Part shown: positions 9,482 to 18,604 of the stretch, one piece after another
Numbering within the stretch: position 1 is the first letter of the stretch
How the letters are laid out: each line of letters starts with the position of its first letter
NCBI GenBank assembly: GCA_027487555.1
Contig: JAIYDI010000018.1
Span: 62,001-126,000 of the forward strand
Length of the DNA: 64,000 nucleotides
Source: Hyphomicrobiales bacterium
Lineage (GTDB): Bacteria; Pseudomonadota; Alphaproteobacteria; Rhizobiales; Devosiaceae
Direction: 5' to 3'
The notes under the pieces: generated by a model
What the model was told of the DNA's origin: nothing
The model's database searches: none
Seen by the model: the letters and a program-made list of their open reading frames with translations, nothing else
Position numbers and translations under genes: made by a program

Positions 9482-9509
9482 TCCCTGGCGTACTTCCGAA
9501 ACCTGTTGA

Positions 9510-9540
9510 GGCCGTGGCACGAGACCACGGCCTTTTTGTT
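9510..9540 (+). terminator. Rho-independent terminator of the second DUF465 gene
   Basis: The stem GGCCGTGG/CCACGGCC (9510-9517 and 9525-9532) with a 7-base loop is followed by TTTTTGTT on the plus strand. Confidence 0.9.
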
Positions 9541-9563
9541 TACCGGCGCCGGCGGGTTGGCGT

Positions 9564-9950
9564 TCAGCGGAAATCGTTGATCTCGAACCAGTAGCCGTTT
9601 GGATCCTGCACAAAGATAGCCCGCATGCCGTCGGACCGGACATTCACGGCGCCCGCCGTGCCCTTCATGTCCGAAAACGCCACGCCCTTGGCATTGAGGT
9701 GCGCGACCACAGCGTCGAGATCCTGGGCGGAAAGCGCGAAATGGGTGCGCTTTTCCACATGAACGCGGCTTATGTCACCCTGCTGCACATGAAAGCGGTT
9801 GCCGCTGCCGATCTCGAACCAGCGGATTTCGGTGCCGCCCATCGGGTTGTCTATCCGCTCGATCTGCAGAACCTCGGTCAGGAAACGGGTGGTCTCCTCA
9901 AGGTCCCGAACCAGCAGCGCGATGTGGTCCAGTCGATAGGAAATCGCCAT
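9564..9950 (-). CDS. VOC (glyoxalase/bleomycin resistance) family protein
   Basis: A 128-residue vicinal-oxygen-chelate fold protein with two beta-alpha-beta-beta-beta modules: RLDHIALLVRDLEETTRFLT at the start, and FVQDPNGYWFEIND at the end, where the final Glu is the usual metal ligand. His9, a second His in the middle (RTHFALSA) and the terminal Glu could bind a metal. The reaction is unknown. It lies 5 bases after the TSUP gene on the same strand, so the two are probably co-transcribed. Confidence 0.85.
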   Translation of the reverse strand: MAISYRLDHIALLVRDLEETTRFLTEVLQIERIDNPMGGTEIRWFEIGSGNRFHVQQGDISRVHVEKRTHFALSAQDLDAVVAHLNAKGVAFSDMKGTAGAVNVRSDGMRAIFVQDPNGYWFEINDFR

Positions 9951-9955
9951 CAGCC

Positions 9956-10720
9956 TCAGCTTCCCGAAAAGAACACGCCCACCGCACCATCATAGATGAT
10001 CTTGATGGCAAGCAGGAACACCAGCCAATAGGTCAGCTGGTAAAAGCGTTTCATCGAAATGCGCCTGACGAGAAACACCCCAAGCAGCACGCCGGCAATG
10101 GCCAGCGGCGCGAGCGTTATTGCATGGGTGAGGTTCGCGACGTTGAGCTGGCCGAGGAAGAAGTAGGGGATGAGCTTTGCCGAGTTGACGATGGCGAAGA
10201 AGAACGCCGTCGTGCCCGAGAAGTTCACCGGCGTCAGCCGCTGCGGCAGCACGTAGATCTGGAATGGCGGGCCGCCGGTATGGCTGATGAAGCTGGTGAA
10301 CCCGGCCGCACCACCCCAGAACCTGCCCCAGCCCCTGGACGGCGGAAGGCCCTCAAGCTTCTTCCTGATCGGCAGCAACGCATCGAGAATGAACAGCAGT
10401 GTCAGGATGCCGACAAACAGCAGCACCATTGCATCCGAGACGAAGCTCCACAGCACCCAGCCCACCGCCGTGCCGACAAATGCGCCGGGCAGCATGATCT
10501 TGAGGATGCGCCAGTCCGCATCCTTGCGGTATGTCCATACCGCTATGACATCCATTACCAAGAGCAGCGGCAGCATCATGCCCGCTGCATCGCGGGCTGG
10601 CATCACCAGCGATAGAAGCGGCACGCCGACGAGCCCAAGGCTGCCAACCAGCCCGGATTTGCTGAGCGCAACGATGAACACCGCGAGGCACGCGATGCTC
10701 CAGAAATAGATGTCAGCCAT
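9956..10720 (-). CDS. TSUP family (TauE/SafE) anion exporter
   Basis: A 254-residue inner membrane protein with about eight hydrophobic segments, the glycine/proline-rich loop KSGLVGSLGLVGVPLLSLV near the N-terminus and FISHTGGPPFQIYVLPQRL in the second half, both typical of the TauE/SafE family that exports sulfite, sulfoacetate or related anions. ATG 10720 begins the first membrane helix; the longer frame upstream overlaps the antiporter end. Substrate cannot be told from sequence. Confidence 0.9.
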   Translation of the reverse strand: MADIYFWSIACLAVFIVALSKSGLVGSLGLVGVPLLSLVMPARDAAGMMLPLLLVMDVIAVWTYRKDADWRILKIMLPGAFVGTAVGWVLWSFVSDAMVLLFVGILTLLFILDALLPIRKKLEGLPPSRGWGRFWGGAAGFTSFISHTGGPPFQIYVLPQRLTPVNFSGTTAFFFAIVNSAKLIPYFFLGQLNVANLTHAITLAPLAIAGVLLGVFLVRRISMKRFYQLTYWLVFLLAIKIIYDGAVGVFFSGS

Positions 10721-10763
10721 GAAATGAAAACCGTTCCGGAAACCGGATTGCGAGGACCCGGCG

Positions 10764-12656
10764 CTACTGGGATGGCGCGTCGTCCGGCTTGTCAATATCG
10801 GCCTTTGGCGGAGGCGTGGCTTTGTCCAGTGTTGCCGGCGGGGCCGTCATGCGGTCCGAGCGCATCACCTGGTCGAGCATCTCCGTCGAGCGCCGCACGA
10901 AGCCAATATAGGCGGCCTGATCATTGCGTACGATATAGCTGTCATAGAGCAAGCGTGTATCGTGGTCTTCGAAGGCCTCTGAGACCGCATGGGCGTTGGC
11001 CGGATCCCGACCGAGCGCCACGAGTGCCTTCTCTCCCAGCCGGATGGCCGCGCGGAAGGTTTCGCGCTCAAAAACCTCGACGCCGATCGCCATGAGGTCA
11101 TGGGCATGCGACCGGTCTACGGCACGGGCAGCGACAATCACTTTGGGATAGTGGCGGCGGATCAGCCTGGCAATTTCGAGGATGCGCTCGCCACCCGCAG
11201 TGGCGATGACGATCATCTTGGCATGTTCGGCACCCGCCGCGCGCAGGATATCGAGTCTGCCGCCATCCCCATAGAACACCTTGACCCCGAAGCGCTTTAC
11301 CAGCTCGATTTGCGCCGGATCGTCGTCGATCAGGGTCATTTCAAAGCCTTGCGCGCGCAGCATGCGGGTAACGATCTGGCCGAAACGGCCATAGCCGAGC
11401 ACCATCACCTTGTCGCGGGCGTTGAGCTCCGACGCGTCGGGGATCGGCGGCGCGACGCTTCCAGCATTGAAACGGGGCAGCCACACCCGGTCGAACAGGA
11501 AGATCACCAGTGGTGTCGCTGCCATCGAAAGCGCCACAACCACGGTCAGCAGCTTGAGCTGCTCATTGTCGAGCGAACCGGCAGTGGTGGCGAACTGCAG
11601 CACCACGAAGCCGAACTCGCCGGCCTGGCTCAGAAGCGCACCGAGAAGCAGTCGCTCCGCCGTATGCATCTTGAAGAAGGTCGCCAGCACGAAAAGCACG
11701 GACATTTTCAGCGCCAGCAGCGCAACCACCAGGGCCAGCACCAGAAGCGGCTGGTCAAACACCACGTCGAAGGCGATCGACATACCGACGGAGATGAAGA
11801 ACAGCCCGAGCAACAGGCCCTTGAACGGCTCGAGGTTGCTTTCGAGTTCGTGGCGATACTCGCTGTCGGCCAGCAGCACGCCGCCCAGAAAGGCGCCGAG
11901 CGCGGGCGAGACCCCGAAGCTCTCGGTCAGGAGCGCTGCGCCCACCACCAGCGCCAGCGCGAACGCCGTGAAGGCCTCGGGTACCTTGGTCAGCGCGATC
12001 CAGCGCATCATCGGTCTTATGACGCGACGGCTACCGACGAGCGCGGCGCCGAAGGCGGCGATCAGCCCCAGTGCCGTCCACCAGGTAAAGACATGGCCGC
12101 CGCCATGCGCGGCTGCGTCCGCCACGTGCCCTGTCGCTCCGCCCAGCGCGGCCAGCACCGGGATCACTGCGAGAATCGGGATGACCGACACGTCCTGCAC
12201 CAGCAGGATGGCGAGAGTCGCGCGACCGGTATCGGTCTTGGTTATCGAGCGCTGGGCGACCATCTGCATGGCGATGGCGGTGGAGCTCATTGCAAGAGCG
12301 AGGCCACCGGTCAGCGCACCTGTCCAACTGAAGCCTGCGAACATCAGCAGCGCGGTCACGGCCGCGGCGGTACCGACCATCTGGGTCAGGCCCATGCCCA
12401 GCACGTGGTGGCGCATGCGCCACAGTTCGTAGGGGTCGACCTCGAGCCCGATGAGGAAGAGCATCATCACGACGCCGAATTCCGAAACGGTACGAATTGT
12501 CTCCGTGTCGGATATCAGTGAAAGGCCATAGGGGCCGATCAGTACTCCTGCGGCGAGATAGCCGAGGATAGACCCGAGGCCCGCCCATTTGGCGAGCGGA
12601 ACAAGCAGCACGGTGGCCACGAGCAGCACGAAGATTGCAAGCAGGCCACCATCCAT
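10764..12656 (-). CDS. CPA2 family cation:proton antiporter with RCK domain (KefB/KefC-like)
   Basis: A 630-residue inner membrane transporter. Residues ~1-385 hold about 12 membrane helices with LGYLAAGVLIGP, FLIGLEVDP and ALGAFLGGVLLADSEYRHE, typical of Kef-type K+/H+ exchangers. Residues ~410-530 form a regulator-of-K+-conductance domain with the nucleotide-binding GYGRFG motif (VMVLGYGRFGQIVTRML). A His-rich loop (VADAAAHGGGHVF) lies mid-protein. The C-terminus is polar and ends in DDAPSQ. It lies 43 bases upstream of the TSUP gene on the same strand. Confidence 0.93.
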   Translation of the reverse strand: MDGGLLAIFVLLVATVLLVPLAKWAGLGSILGYLAAGVLIGPYGLSLISDTETIRTVSEFGVVMMLFLIGLEVDPYELWRMRHHVLGMGLTQMVGTAAAVTALLMFAGFSWTGALTGGLALAMSSTAIAMQMVAQRSITKTDTGRATLAILLVQDVSVIPILAVIPVLAALGGATGHVADAAAHGGGHVFTWWTALGLIAAFGAALVGSRRVIRPMMRWIALTKVPEAFTAFALALVVGAALLTESFGVSPALGAFLGGVLLADSEYRHELESNLEPFKGLLLGLFFISVGMSIAFDVVFDQPLLVLALVVALLALKMSVLFVLATFFKMHTAERLLLGALLSQAGEFGFVVLQFATTAGSLDNEQLKLLTVVVALSMAATPLVIFLFDRVWLPRFNAGSVAPPIPDASELNARDKVMVLGYGRFGQIVTRMLRAQGFEMTLIDDDPAQIELVKRFGVKVFYGDGGRLDILRAAGAEHAKMIVIATAGGERILEIARLIRRHYPKVIVAARAVDRSHAHDLMAIGVEVFERETFRAAIRLGEKALVALGRDPANAHAVSEAFEDHDTRLLYDSYIVRNDQAAYIGFVRRSTEMLDQVMRSDRMTAPPATLDKATPPPKADIDKPDDAPSQ

Positions 12657-12686
12657 CCGGTCATCCGCGCGACGCGCGGCTTTCTA

Positions 12687-13403
12687 TCAGTCGTTGTTGG
12701 AATCGCCCTTCAGGGACTTCAGTTTCGCAAACACCGAATCGGCGTCAAGCTCTTCCTCGCGGTCGAGGCGCGGGCTGCGCTCTTCCGCATCGGAATCGTG
12801 GTGGCCACGATGCGCGCCGGCAAGTGCCTCTTCGGCGGTGAGCAACATCGTGCCCTGGTTGAGCTCGTCGGCAGGGGTCGAGCCCTTGCTGGCGCGGCTC
12901 ACCTCGAGGTCGAGGTCGATCTGGCTGCACAGCCCAAGCGTTACCGGGTCCATCGGCGTGATGTTGGGATTGTTCCAATGCGAGCCTTCACGCACCGAGT
13001 CGATCGTCGACTTTGTGGTGCCGACGAGTCGCATGATCTGTGCATCCTTCATTTCCGGATGGTTGCGCAGCAGCCACTTGATGGCGTTGGGCCGTTCGTT
13101 GCGGCGGGAAATCGGCGTGTAGCGCGGGCCCTTGCGCTTGGGCGCCGCGACACGGACCTTTGGCTCGCTGATCTTCAGGCGATAGTTGGGGTTTGCCTCG
13201 CCCCTCTCGATTTCCTCACGGCTCAACTGGCCGTTCTGCAACGGGCTCGCGCCCATGATGCCGTTTGCCACGTCCCCATCGGCCACGCCCTGCACCTCAA
13301 GGGGATGTAGTCCGCAGAATGCGGCGATCTGGTCGAACGACAGTGCGGTGTTGTCGACCAGCCATACGGCTGTCGCCTTGGGCATCAGAAGGGTCGTGGC
13401 CAT
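12687..13403 (-). CDS. DUF1013 family, cell cycle regulator TrcR-like
   Basis: A 238-residue protein of the alphaproteobacterial DUF1013 family, named TrcR in current annotation. ATAVWLVDNTALSFDQIAAF, FCGLHPLEVQGVADG and RPNAIKWLLRNHPEMKDAQI are highly conserved segments; the middle looks like a helix-turn-helix (AQIMRLVGTTKSTIDSVR). AAGGAG stands 8 bases before ATG 13403. The C-terminus is acidic and variable. It lies 30 bases upstream of the antiporter gene, which may only be chance co-orientation. A role in cell-cycle transcription is known for the family name only. Confidence 0.86.
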   Translation of the reverse strand: MATTLLMPKATAVWLVDNTALSFDQIAAFCGLHPLEVQGVADGDVANGIMGASPLQNGQLSREEIERGEANPNYRLKISEPKVRVAAPKRKGPRYTPISRRNERPNAIKWLLRNHPEMKDAQIMRLVGTTKSTIDSVREGSHWNNPNITPMDPVTLGLCSQIDLDLEVSRASKGSTPADELNQGTMLLTAEEALAGAHRGHHDSDAEERSPRLDREEELDADSVFAKLKSLKGDSNND

Positions 13404-13496
13404 GATGTGTCTCCTTGAGGCGCGGCCGGAGTTCGCCGGTCCGCCCCGCCTCGTCATATCCAAATGAGGGGGTATAACGCCTATATACGCGCGCCT

Positions 13497-14540
13497 TTAC
13501 AGGCTTTCAATTGGATTTCCCTTCGTCGCTGCACCATCGGAAAGACCTTTGTCAGTCACGAGGATGATCTTGCCGAAGCTCGACTCCTGCTCCAGCGCGC
13601 GGTGTGCACCGGCGGCATTGGCAAGCGGCGTTGCCCGGATACGGAGGCCGCTATCGGCGTGGCCGGGCAGCCGTGGAAGGACGTCATCAGCAAGCCGCGC
13701 AGCTATGGCGGCCTTGGTGGCGGTGGTCTGTGGCCTGAGGGTCGAGCCGGAAATCGTCAGCTGCTTGCGCATTAAGAGGCCGGCGTTGATCTCCGCCTCG
13801 GCCCCCGCCTGTGTCGAGACCAGCACGATATGCCCGCCAGTCGCCGACGCCGTGATGTTCATGGCCAGCGTTTTGCCCCCGACGATATCGACGATACGAT
13901 CTGCCCCATGTCCGCCGGTGATCTGCATGACGCGTTCGGCGATGTCGTCGCTGCGCCGGTCGATCGTTGCTTCCGCGCCGAGGCGACCGGCATAGGCGGC
14001 TTTTTCGGCGGATGACACCACACCGATAGGCTTGGCCCCGAGGATGCGGCAGGTCAGGATTGCCGCGCCACCTATGCCTCCCGCCGCGCCATGCACCAGC
14101 ACCCAGTGACCAGCGTCAAGGTGCGAACGCATCACCAGTGTCTGCGCTACCGTGAAGAAGGTTTCGGGCAGAGCCGCCGCGCTGAGCGTGTCCCAGCCCG
14201 CGGGGATTGGCACGACCTGGCCGGCGGGCACGGCCGCGTACGCGGCATAGCCGCCACCATTGGTGAGGGCCATTACGCGCTCGCCGATCTGGTGAGTCGC
14301 GACATCGGTACCCAGGGCCACGATGACGCCCGCGACCTCCAGCCCGGGGAGCGGTGATGCACCGGGTGGAGGTGGATAGACGCCGCGGCGCTGCGCCAGG
14401 TCCGGCGCGTTGACGCCTGCGGCATGCACTTCGATCAGCACGTCGCCGGGCCGCAACTCAGGCAGAGGCACGCTCACCGGCTGCAGCACGTCCGGCCCCC
14501 CGGGCATGCTGATCGCCATTGCCGCCATCAACCCGTGCAT
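13497..14540 (-). CDS. Zinc-free NAD(P)H:quinone oxidoreductase (MDR superfamily)
   Basis: A 347-residue medium-chain reductase of the QOR/PIG3 branch. It has VHAAGVNAPDLAQRRGVYP at the N-terminus, the Rossmann motif HGAAGGIGGAAI near residue 150, and the dinucleotide tail GHIVLVS. The zinc-binding Cys cluster of alcohol dehydrogenases is absent. I chose ATG 14540 because GGAG lies 6 bases before it; ATG 14552 is possible. It is divergent from the DUF1192 gene. Confidence 0.9.
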   Translation of the reverse strand: MHGLMAAMAISMPGGPDVLQPVSVPLPELRPGDVLIEVHAAGVNAPDLAQRRGVYPPPPGASPLPGLEVAGVIVALGTDVATHQIGERVMALTNGGGYAAYAAVPAGQVVPIPAGWDTLSAAALPETFFTVAQTLVMRSHLDAGHWVLVHGAAGGIGGAAILTCRILGAKPIGVVSSAEKAAYAGRLGAEATIDRRSDDIAERVMQITGGHGADRIVDIVGGKTLAMNITASATGGHIVLVSTQAGAEAEINAGLLMRKQLTISGSTLRPQTTATKAAIAARLADDVLPRLPGHADSGLRIRATPLANAAGAHRALEQESSFGKIILVTDKGLSDGAATKGNPIESL

Positions 14541-14615
14541 ACGATACTCCATTCTGCGGGGCTTGCCTCGTCCCCCGTCGGCACTAAACTTGCAGAAAAG
14601 CCATGGAGGGAGAAG

Positions 14616-14804
14616 ATGATGGAAGACGAGAACGCGCCCCGACGTCCAAAGGCACATGAAGTGGGCATGCCGCTCGATGCCATGGGTGTTGCCGAGCTCG
14701 AGGATCGCATTGTCCTGTTGCGGGACGAAATCGCGCGGATCGAGGTGGCGCTGGCGCAGCGGCAGAAAACCCGAAGCGCCGCAGAGTCGCTGTTCAAACT
14801 CTGA
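14616..14804 (+). CDS. DUF1192 family protein
   Basis: A 62-residue acidic, helical protein. VGMPLDAMGVAELEDRIVLL and LRDEIARIEVALAQR match DUF1192, a short family of unknown function in Rhizobiales often found near rcdA. GGAGG is 6 bases before ATG 14616. A hairpin follows after ~150 bases, and a CtrA box lies 55 bases past its stop. Confidence 0.85.
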   Translation: MMEDENAPRRPKAHEVGMPLDAMGVAELEDRIVLLRDEIARIEVALAQRQKTRSAAESLFKL

Positions 14805-14858
14805 CAGTCTTCACACGCTCGTGTTCACGACTTCGTAAGGTTACCCAAACGAAGAGAC

Positions 14859-14873
14859 TTAACGGCGGATTAA
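14859..14873 (+). promoter_or_regulatory. CtrA box upstream of candidate small RNA and rcdA
   Basis: The sequence is TTAA-CGGCGGA-TTAA, a perfect TTAA-N7-TTAA match to the binding site of the cell-cycle regulator CtrA. A possible -10 (CTATCC, 14895-14900) lies 20-odd bases downstream, which fits CtrA bound over the -35 region. The target is the RNA at 14906 and perhaps rcdA. Confidence 0.75.
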
Positions 14874-14905
14874 CCTGTTCGTGGCAACCTGAGGCTATCC
14901 GGTTC

Positions 14906-14996
14906 TCTGGATCCTGCGGAGTGGCCTCGCCCTCTGCTTGACGCCTCCCTGTCAACTTTCGAGAGCCGTTCCTGCGAGCGGCTCTTTCTTTTTGTC
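14906..14996 (+). ncRNA. Candidate small RNA with anti-Shine-Dalgarno loop
   Basis: No ORF fits here, but the segment can fold into three hairpins: GCGGAG/CTCTGC (with one G-U pair), TTGAC/GTCAA (14938-14942, 14951-14955) with loop GCCTCCCT, and the terminator AGAGCCG/CGGCTCT (14962-14968, 14979-14985) followed by TTCTTTTTG. A CCUCC motif in a hairpin loop, followed by an intrinsic terminator, is the layout of many alphaproteobacterial regulatory RNAs. The 5' end is inferred from the CtrA box and is uncertain. The alternative is a 5' leader of rcdA with an attenuator. Confidence 0.5.
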
Positions 14997-15098
14997 GCGC
15001 CACAAACGCTGCCGCGTTAAGGATTAGGCAATCCGGCCGGCGCACAGATGAAGCTGTGCGATCGGCGACAGACCGGCGGGGCAACGGGGGCAGCACGG

Positions 15099-15623
15099 GT
15101 GACGAAAAACGCGGAGCAGGGGCAACCCGTATCTATCGGTTTACGCATCGTATCCTCCGGCGGGTTCGACACGCTCTATCGCGAGGGCATGCGGCTGATC
15201 GAGGATGTCGCTGCCTATCTCGACGGCAAGGGCCGGCAGGACAGCCGAAACCTGCCGCGCGAGGCGTCGCTGGTTTATGCGAGCGAAAGCATGCGGCTGA
15301 CGACGCGCCTTATGCAACTCGCGTCCTGGCTGCTCTTGCAGCGCGCGGTGAATGAGGGCGAACTCACCGCCGAGACGGCACGCGCCGAAAAGGAGAAGGT
15401 GCGCTTCTCCGCGACACCATCCGATCGGGGTGGGCCCGGCTACGCCGATCTGCCTGCGCCGCTCCGGGATTTCATCGCCAAGGGCGATCGTCTGTTCGAC
15501 AAGGTGCAGCAGTTTGATCGGCTCGAGCGTGCCGGCGTTCCCGAGCAGGTCCCCGTCGGCGAGGGCAGCATTTCCGATCAGCTTGCGCGGCTCAAGGCGG
15601 CGTTCGGTTCTCTCAGCCGCTGA
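15099..15623 (+). CDS. rcdA: DUF1465 family, RcdA (regulator of CtrA degradation)
   Basis: A 174-residue helical protein. FDTLYREGMRLIEDVAAYLD, ESMRLTTRLMQLASWLLLQR and AVNEGELTAETARAEKEKVR are the conserved core of DUF1465. In Caulobacter, RcdA is an adaptor that helps deliver CtrA and other substrates to the ClpXP protease. I chose GTG 15099, behind a G-rich stretch and close to the usual family start; an ATG at 15048 would add 17 residues without family resemblance. A CtrA box lies 226 bases upstream, which would close a feedback loop if active. Confidence 0.85.
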   Translation: MTKNAEQGQPVSIGLRIVSSGGFDTLYREGMRLIEDVAAYLDGKGRQDSRNLPREASLVYASESMRLTTRLMQLASWLLLQRAVNEGELTAETARAEKEKVRFSATPSDRGGPGYADLPAPLRDFIAKGDRLFDKVQQFDRLERAGVPEQVPVGEGSISDQLARLKAAFGSLSR

Positions 15624-15680
15624 CGATTTCACACGCTCGCGCGGACCGCGCCGATCGTACGACGCCGAATCCCGCCCAAA

Positions 15681-15706
15681 CAAAAACCCGGCGCAAGGGC
15701 CGGGTT
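15681..15706 (-). terminator. Rho-independent terminator of rpmE
   Basis: The 8-bp stem AACCCGGC/GCCGGGTT (15685-15692, 15699-15706) is followed on the minus strand by GTTTTTGTTT, 22 bases after the rpmE stop. The plus-strand side lacks a T-run, so it is read as one-directional. Confidence 0.8.
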
Positions 15707-15728
15707 CTCGAAAGCCTGGCGCTTTGAC

Positions 15729-15950
15729 TTAGAGCCCGAGGCCCTTGAACTTGTCCTTGAAGCGCGTCACGCGGCCACCGCGGTCGAGCAGGTTGCCGGT
15801 CACGCCGGTCCAGGCCGGATGTGTCTTGGGGTCGATGTCGAGCTGCAGGACGTCACCGGGCTTGCCCCAGGTGGTCTTGGTCTCATAGGTCGTCCCGTCC
15901 GTCATCTTGACGGTGACCAGGTGATAGTCCGGGTGGATGTCGCTCTTCAT
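15729..15950 (-). CDS. rpmE: 50S ribosomal protein L31
   Basis: A 73-residue large-subunit protein. [36 protein letters not shown] and THPAWTGV are diagnostic of L31. The zinc-binding Cys pairs of the C+ type are absent, as is normal for the alphaproteobacterial form. GAGG lies 6 bases before the ATG. It has its own terminator and is divergent from the ABC transporter gene. Confidence 0.96.
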   Translation of the reverse strand: MKSDIHPDYHLVTVKMTDGTTYETKTTWGKPGDVLQLDIDPKTHPAWTGVTGNLLDRGGRVTRFKDKFKGLGL

Positions 15951-16158
15951 GGCGTGCCTCAAATCAAACGGGCGCCTACGCGCCCGGACGGAACTGAACA
16001 GGTTTGAGCGGCTGCATAAAGAAAAAACCGGGGTCGCGCAAGTGTGGCCATGCGGCAATGCTTGCAACAGGTCTGGCCGCTGCGGCAATCGGCTTGTGTG
16101 CCGTGCATTGCCCGCCCGCCGCGACAGGCCTATAGAACCGGCGAACTCGAGTGCTCCC

Positions 16159-17979
16159 ATGACCGAACCGAATTCGTCCGGGCAAACCTATCTCTCCACC
16201 AGCCGGAAGCATCGACCCGGCAGCAAGGATCTGCGCCCTCTGGCGCGGCTGCTGCCCTTTCTGCGCCGTTACCCAAAGCGGCTGGCGCTGACCTTCCTTT
16301 TCCTTATCGTGGCGGCACTGGCGTCGCTGGGCGTGCCGGCTGTTGCCGGGCGCATCATCGACAAGGGTTTCGTTGAACAGAATCTCAGCCACGTCACCGA
16401 GTTTGGCCTGATCGCAATCGGGCTGGCGGCGCTTCTGGCACTCGCGAGCGGCGCCCGGTTCTATCTTATTTCGAGCGTGGGCGAGCGCATCCTGACCGAT
16501 CTCAGGAAGAGCGTGTTCGACCATCTGCTCACCCTCGATGCTGCCTTCTTCGATCGTCACCGTGTCGGCGAACTGACCGCTCGGCTCAGCGGCGATGTCA
16601 TGATCATCCGCACCGCGGTCGGCACCAATCTGTCGATGACCGTGCGCGGCATCATCACCATTATCGGTGCTGTCGTGCTGATGGCGTTCACCAGCCCCTA
16701 TCTGACGCTGGCGGTGGTGGTCGTCGTGCCGGCCATTCTGATCCCGGTCCTGCTGATCGGTCGCCGGCTGCGGACAATGTCGCGCACTACGCAGGACAAG
16801 CTTGCCGAAATGTCGGCGATGGCGACCGAGTCGTTCTCCGCAAATCGCACGATCCGCAGCTTTGGGCAGGAGCCGTCCCAGAGCCGCCTCTATGCCGACC
16901 GCGCGGAGCAGAGCTTTGTTGCCGAAGTGAGCCGCCTTGGCGCGCGGGCCGCGCTGCTGGGTGCGGTGATGTTCCTCGGTACCGCGGCGCTTGTGGCCCT
17001 CATCTGGTGGGGTGCGCGCGCCGTGTTTGATGGAACGGTCACCGCAGGACAGCTGGCGCAGTTCACCATCTACGCGCTGATGGCCTCGAACGCGCTGACC
17101 TCGCTGTCCGAAACCTTTGGTACCCTGCAGCAGGTGGCCGGCGCCATGGAGCGGCTGGTCGAGATACTCGATACCGAGCCGTCGGTTGCGAGTCCGGCGG
17201 AGCCCCGGCCCATGCCGGTTCCTCCGCACGGCACCGTTCAGTTCGAGGATGTGCGCTTCAGCTACAACGCGCGCGACGACGAGACCATCATCGACGGTGT
17301 GTCGTTCAATGTCGCGCGTGGCGAGACGGTAGCGCTTGTCGGCTCGTCGGGTGCTGGGAAGTCGACACTCCTCGCTCTTGTGCAGCGCTTCTATGATGTC
17401 ACGGGCGGCCGCCTCCTTGTCGATGGGCTCGATATCCGCGAAGTGGCCCTTGCCGATCTCAGGTCCCGTTTCGCCTATGTCGAGCAAGAGCCGACAATCT
17501 TTGCAGGAACCATTGCAGACAATATCCGTTTCGGGCGACCGGATGCCTCCGAGGCAGACATCGAGGCGGCCTCGCGCGCGGCATTGGTGCACGACTTTGT
17601 CACCCAATTGCCCAATGGCTATCTCTCGCTGGTGGGGGAACGAGGCGTCATGCTGTCGGGCGGCCAGAAGCAGCGCGTCGCCATCGCCCGCGCATTGCTC
17701 AAGAACGCGCCGATCCTGCTGCTCGACGAAGCCACCTCCGCCCTCGATGCCGAAAGCGAGCGCCTTGTACAGGTCGCGCTTGATCGGCTGATGGAGGGGC
17801 GCACGACGCTGGTCATCGCGCATCGGCTCGCCACCATTCGTGACGCCAACCGCATCGTCGTGCTGGAAAAGGGCCGTGTCATCGACCAGGGCACGCATGA
17901 CGAGCTGGTGCGCAAGGGAGGCAAATATGCCGAGCTCGCCAAGCTGCAGTTCCGCGCTGAGACACTGGCGGCGGAGTGA
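16159..17979 (+). CDS. ABC exporter, fused membrane and ATPase domains (MsbA-like)
   Basis: A 606-residue half-transporter that should work as a homodimer in the inner membrane. Residues ~35-320 have six membrane helices. The nucleotide-binding domain has Walker [10 protein letters not shown] (~395-403), the signature LSGGQKQR (~499-506) and Walker [10 protein letters not shown] (~519-527). The helical part resembles the MsbA/LmrA exporter group, including ABC transporters near Rhizobiales lipid and peptide export, but the substrate cannot be told. ATG 16159 starts a short polar leader before the first helix. Confidence 0.93.
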   Translation: MTEPNSSGQTYLSTSRKHRPGSKDLRPLARLLPFLRRYPKRLALTFLFLIVAALASLGVPAVAGRIIDKGFVEQNLSHVTEFGLIAIGLAALLALASGARFYLISSVGERILTDLRKSVFDHLLTLDAAFFDRHRVGELTARLSGDVMIIRTAVGTNLSMTVRGIITIIGAVVLMAFTSPYLTLAVVVVVPAILIPVLLIGRRLRTMSRTTQDKLAEMSAMATESFSANRTIRSFGQEPSQSRLYADRAEQSFVAEVSRLGARAALLGAVMFLGTAALVALIWWGARAVFDGTVTAGQLAQFTIYALMASNALTSLSETFGTLQQVAGAMERLVEILDTEPSVASPAEPRPMPVPPHGTVQFEDVRFSYNARDDETIIDGVSFNVARGETVALVGSSGAGKSTLLALVQRFYDVTGGRLLVDGLDIREVALADLRSRFAYVEQEPTIFAGTIADNIRFGRPDASEADIEAASRAALVHDFVTQLPNGYLSLVGERGVMLSGGQKQRVAIARALLKNAPILLLDEATSALDAESERLVQVALDRLMEGRTTLVIAHRLATIRDANRIVVLEKGRVIDQGTHDELVRKGGKYAELAKLQFRAETLAAE

Positions 17980-18127
17980 GTCGGTAGGCAGACAGCAGTT
18001 GGAAGTTGGAAGTTAGCGGCTGAGGCCCGCGCCACTGGCTGTCTTCGGCGATGGCCTGCAGGCGGGGGCGATCGATGCCAATCTCCGAGGCGCGATCCCC
18101 TTCATGCCCTGAGGCGAGGTGGCCACC

Positions 18128-18571
18128 ATGAGATCACATCCGCTGTTCAAGGGCCGGTCTATTCCGGCACTGCACGCCCTTGGCGACCTTATGCTCCGGG
18201 CGCTCTCGATCGATGACCTTGAGCGCGACTACGCCGCGGTCATGGAAAGCGCGGCCGATATCAAGGCGGCGAACCCCGGCTCGAGCTGGCCGGATGGACT
18301 GACGCGCAAGAAGAACTTCATCGATCTCGCCTGGCATCAGCGCGAGTTCGAGGCGCGCCGCAGTTTTGCCTGGGTCATCGAAGACGCGATGGGCGACTAT
18401 CTCGGCTGCTTCTATGTCTACCCGTCGATAGCGGGTGAAGCGGCAGCCGATGTCGCCTGGTGGTGGCGCAGCGGCAGGGGGCATTCGGACGCAACATTCA
18501 GAGCCGAGCTTCTTGTCTGGCTGGCGAGCGACCCGTGGCCGCGCCTCGATTACCGGCTACGGTCGCGGTGA
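18128..18571 (+). CDS. Probable GNAT-fold acetyltransferase, short form
   Basis: A 147-residue protein with LRALSIDDLERDYAAVMES, FAWVIEDAMGDYLGCFYVYP and VAWWWRSG, which read like the first strands of a GNAT acetyltransferase. The usual acetyl-CoA loop (Q/RxxGxG/A) is not evident, so the enzyme may be diverged or inactive. GAGG stands 8 bases before ATG 18128; GTG 18119 is an alternative. It converges on the OmpA-domain gene. Confidence 0.55.
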   Translation: MRSHPLFKGRSIPALHALGDLMLRALSIDDLERDYAAVMESAADIKAANPGSSWPDGLTRKKNFIDLAWHQREFEARRSFAWVIEDAMGDYLGCFYVYPSIAGEAAADVAWWWRSGRGHSDATFRAELLVWLASDPWPRLDYRLRSR

Positions 18572-18604
18572 CTTGCGCTCGTGCACGACGCGCCGAAGCG
18601 CGTC

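Noticed and set aside
10989-12521. A 510-codon open frame on the plus strand
   Set aside because: It is antisense to the CPA2 antiporter, is full of Arg, His and Gln in low-complexity runs and has no motif; high GC keeps the frame open.
15976-17898. A 640-codon open frame on the minus strand
   Set aside because: It is antisense to the ABC exporter, whose ATPase motifs are all intact; the antisense translation has no domain character.
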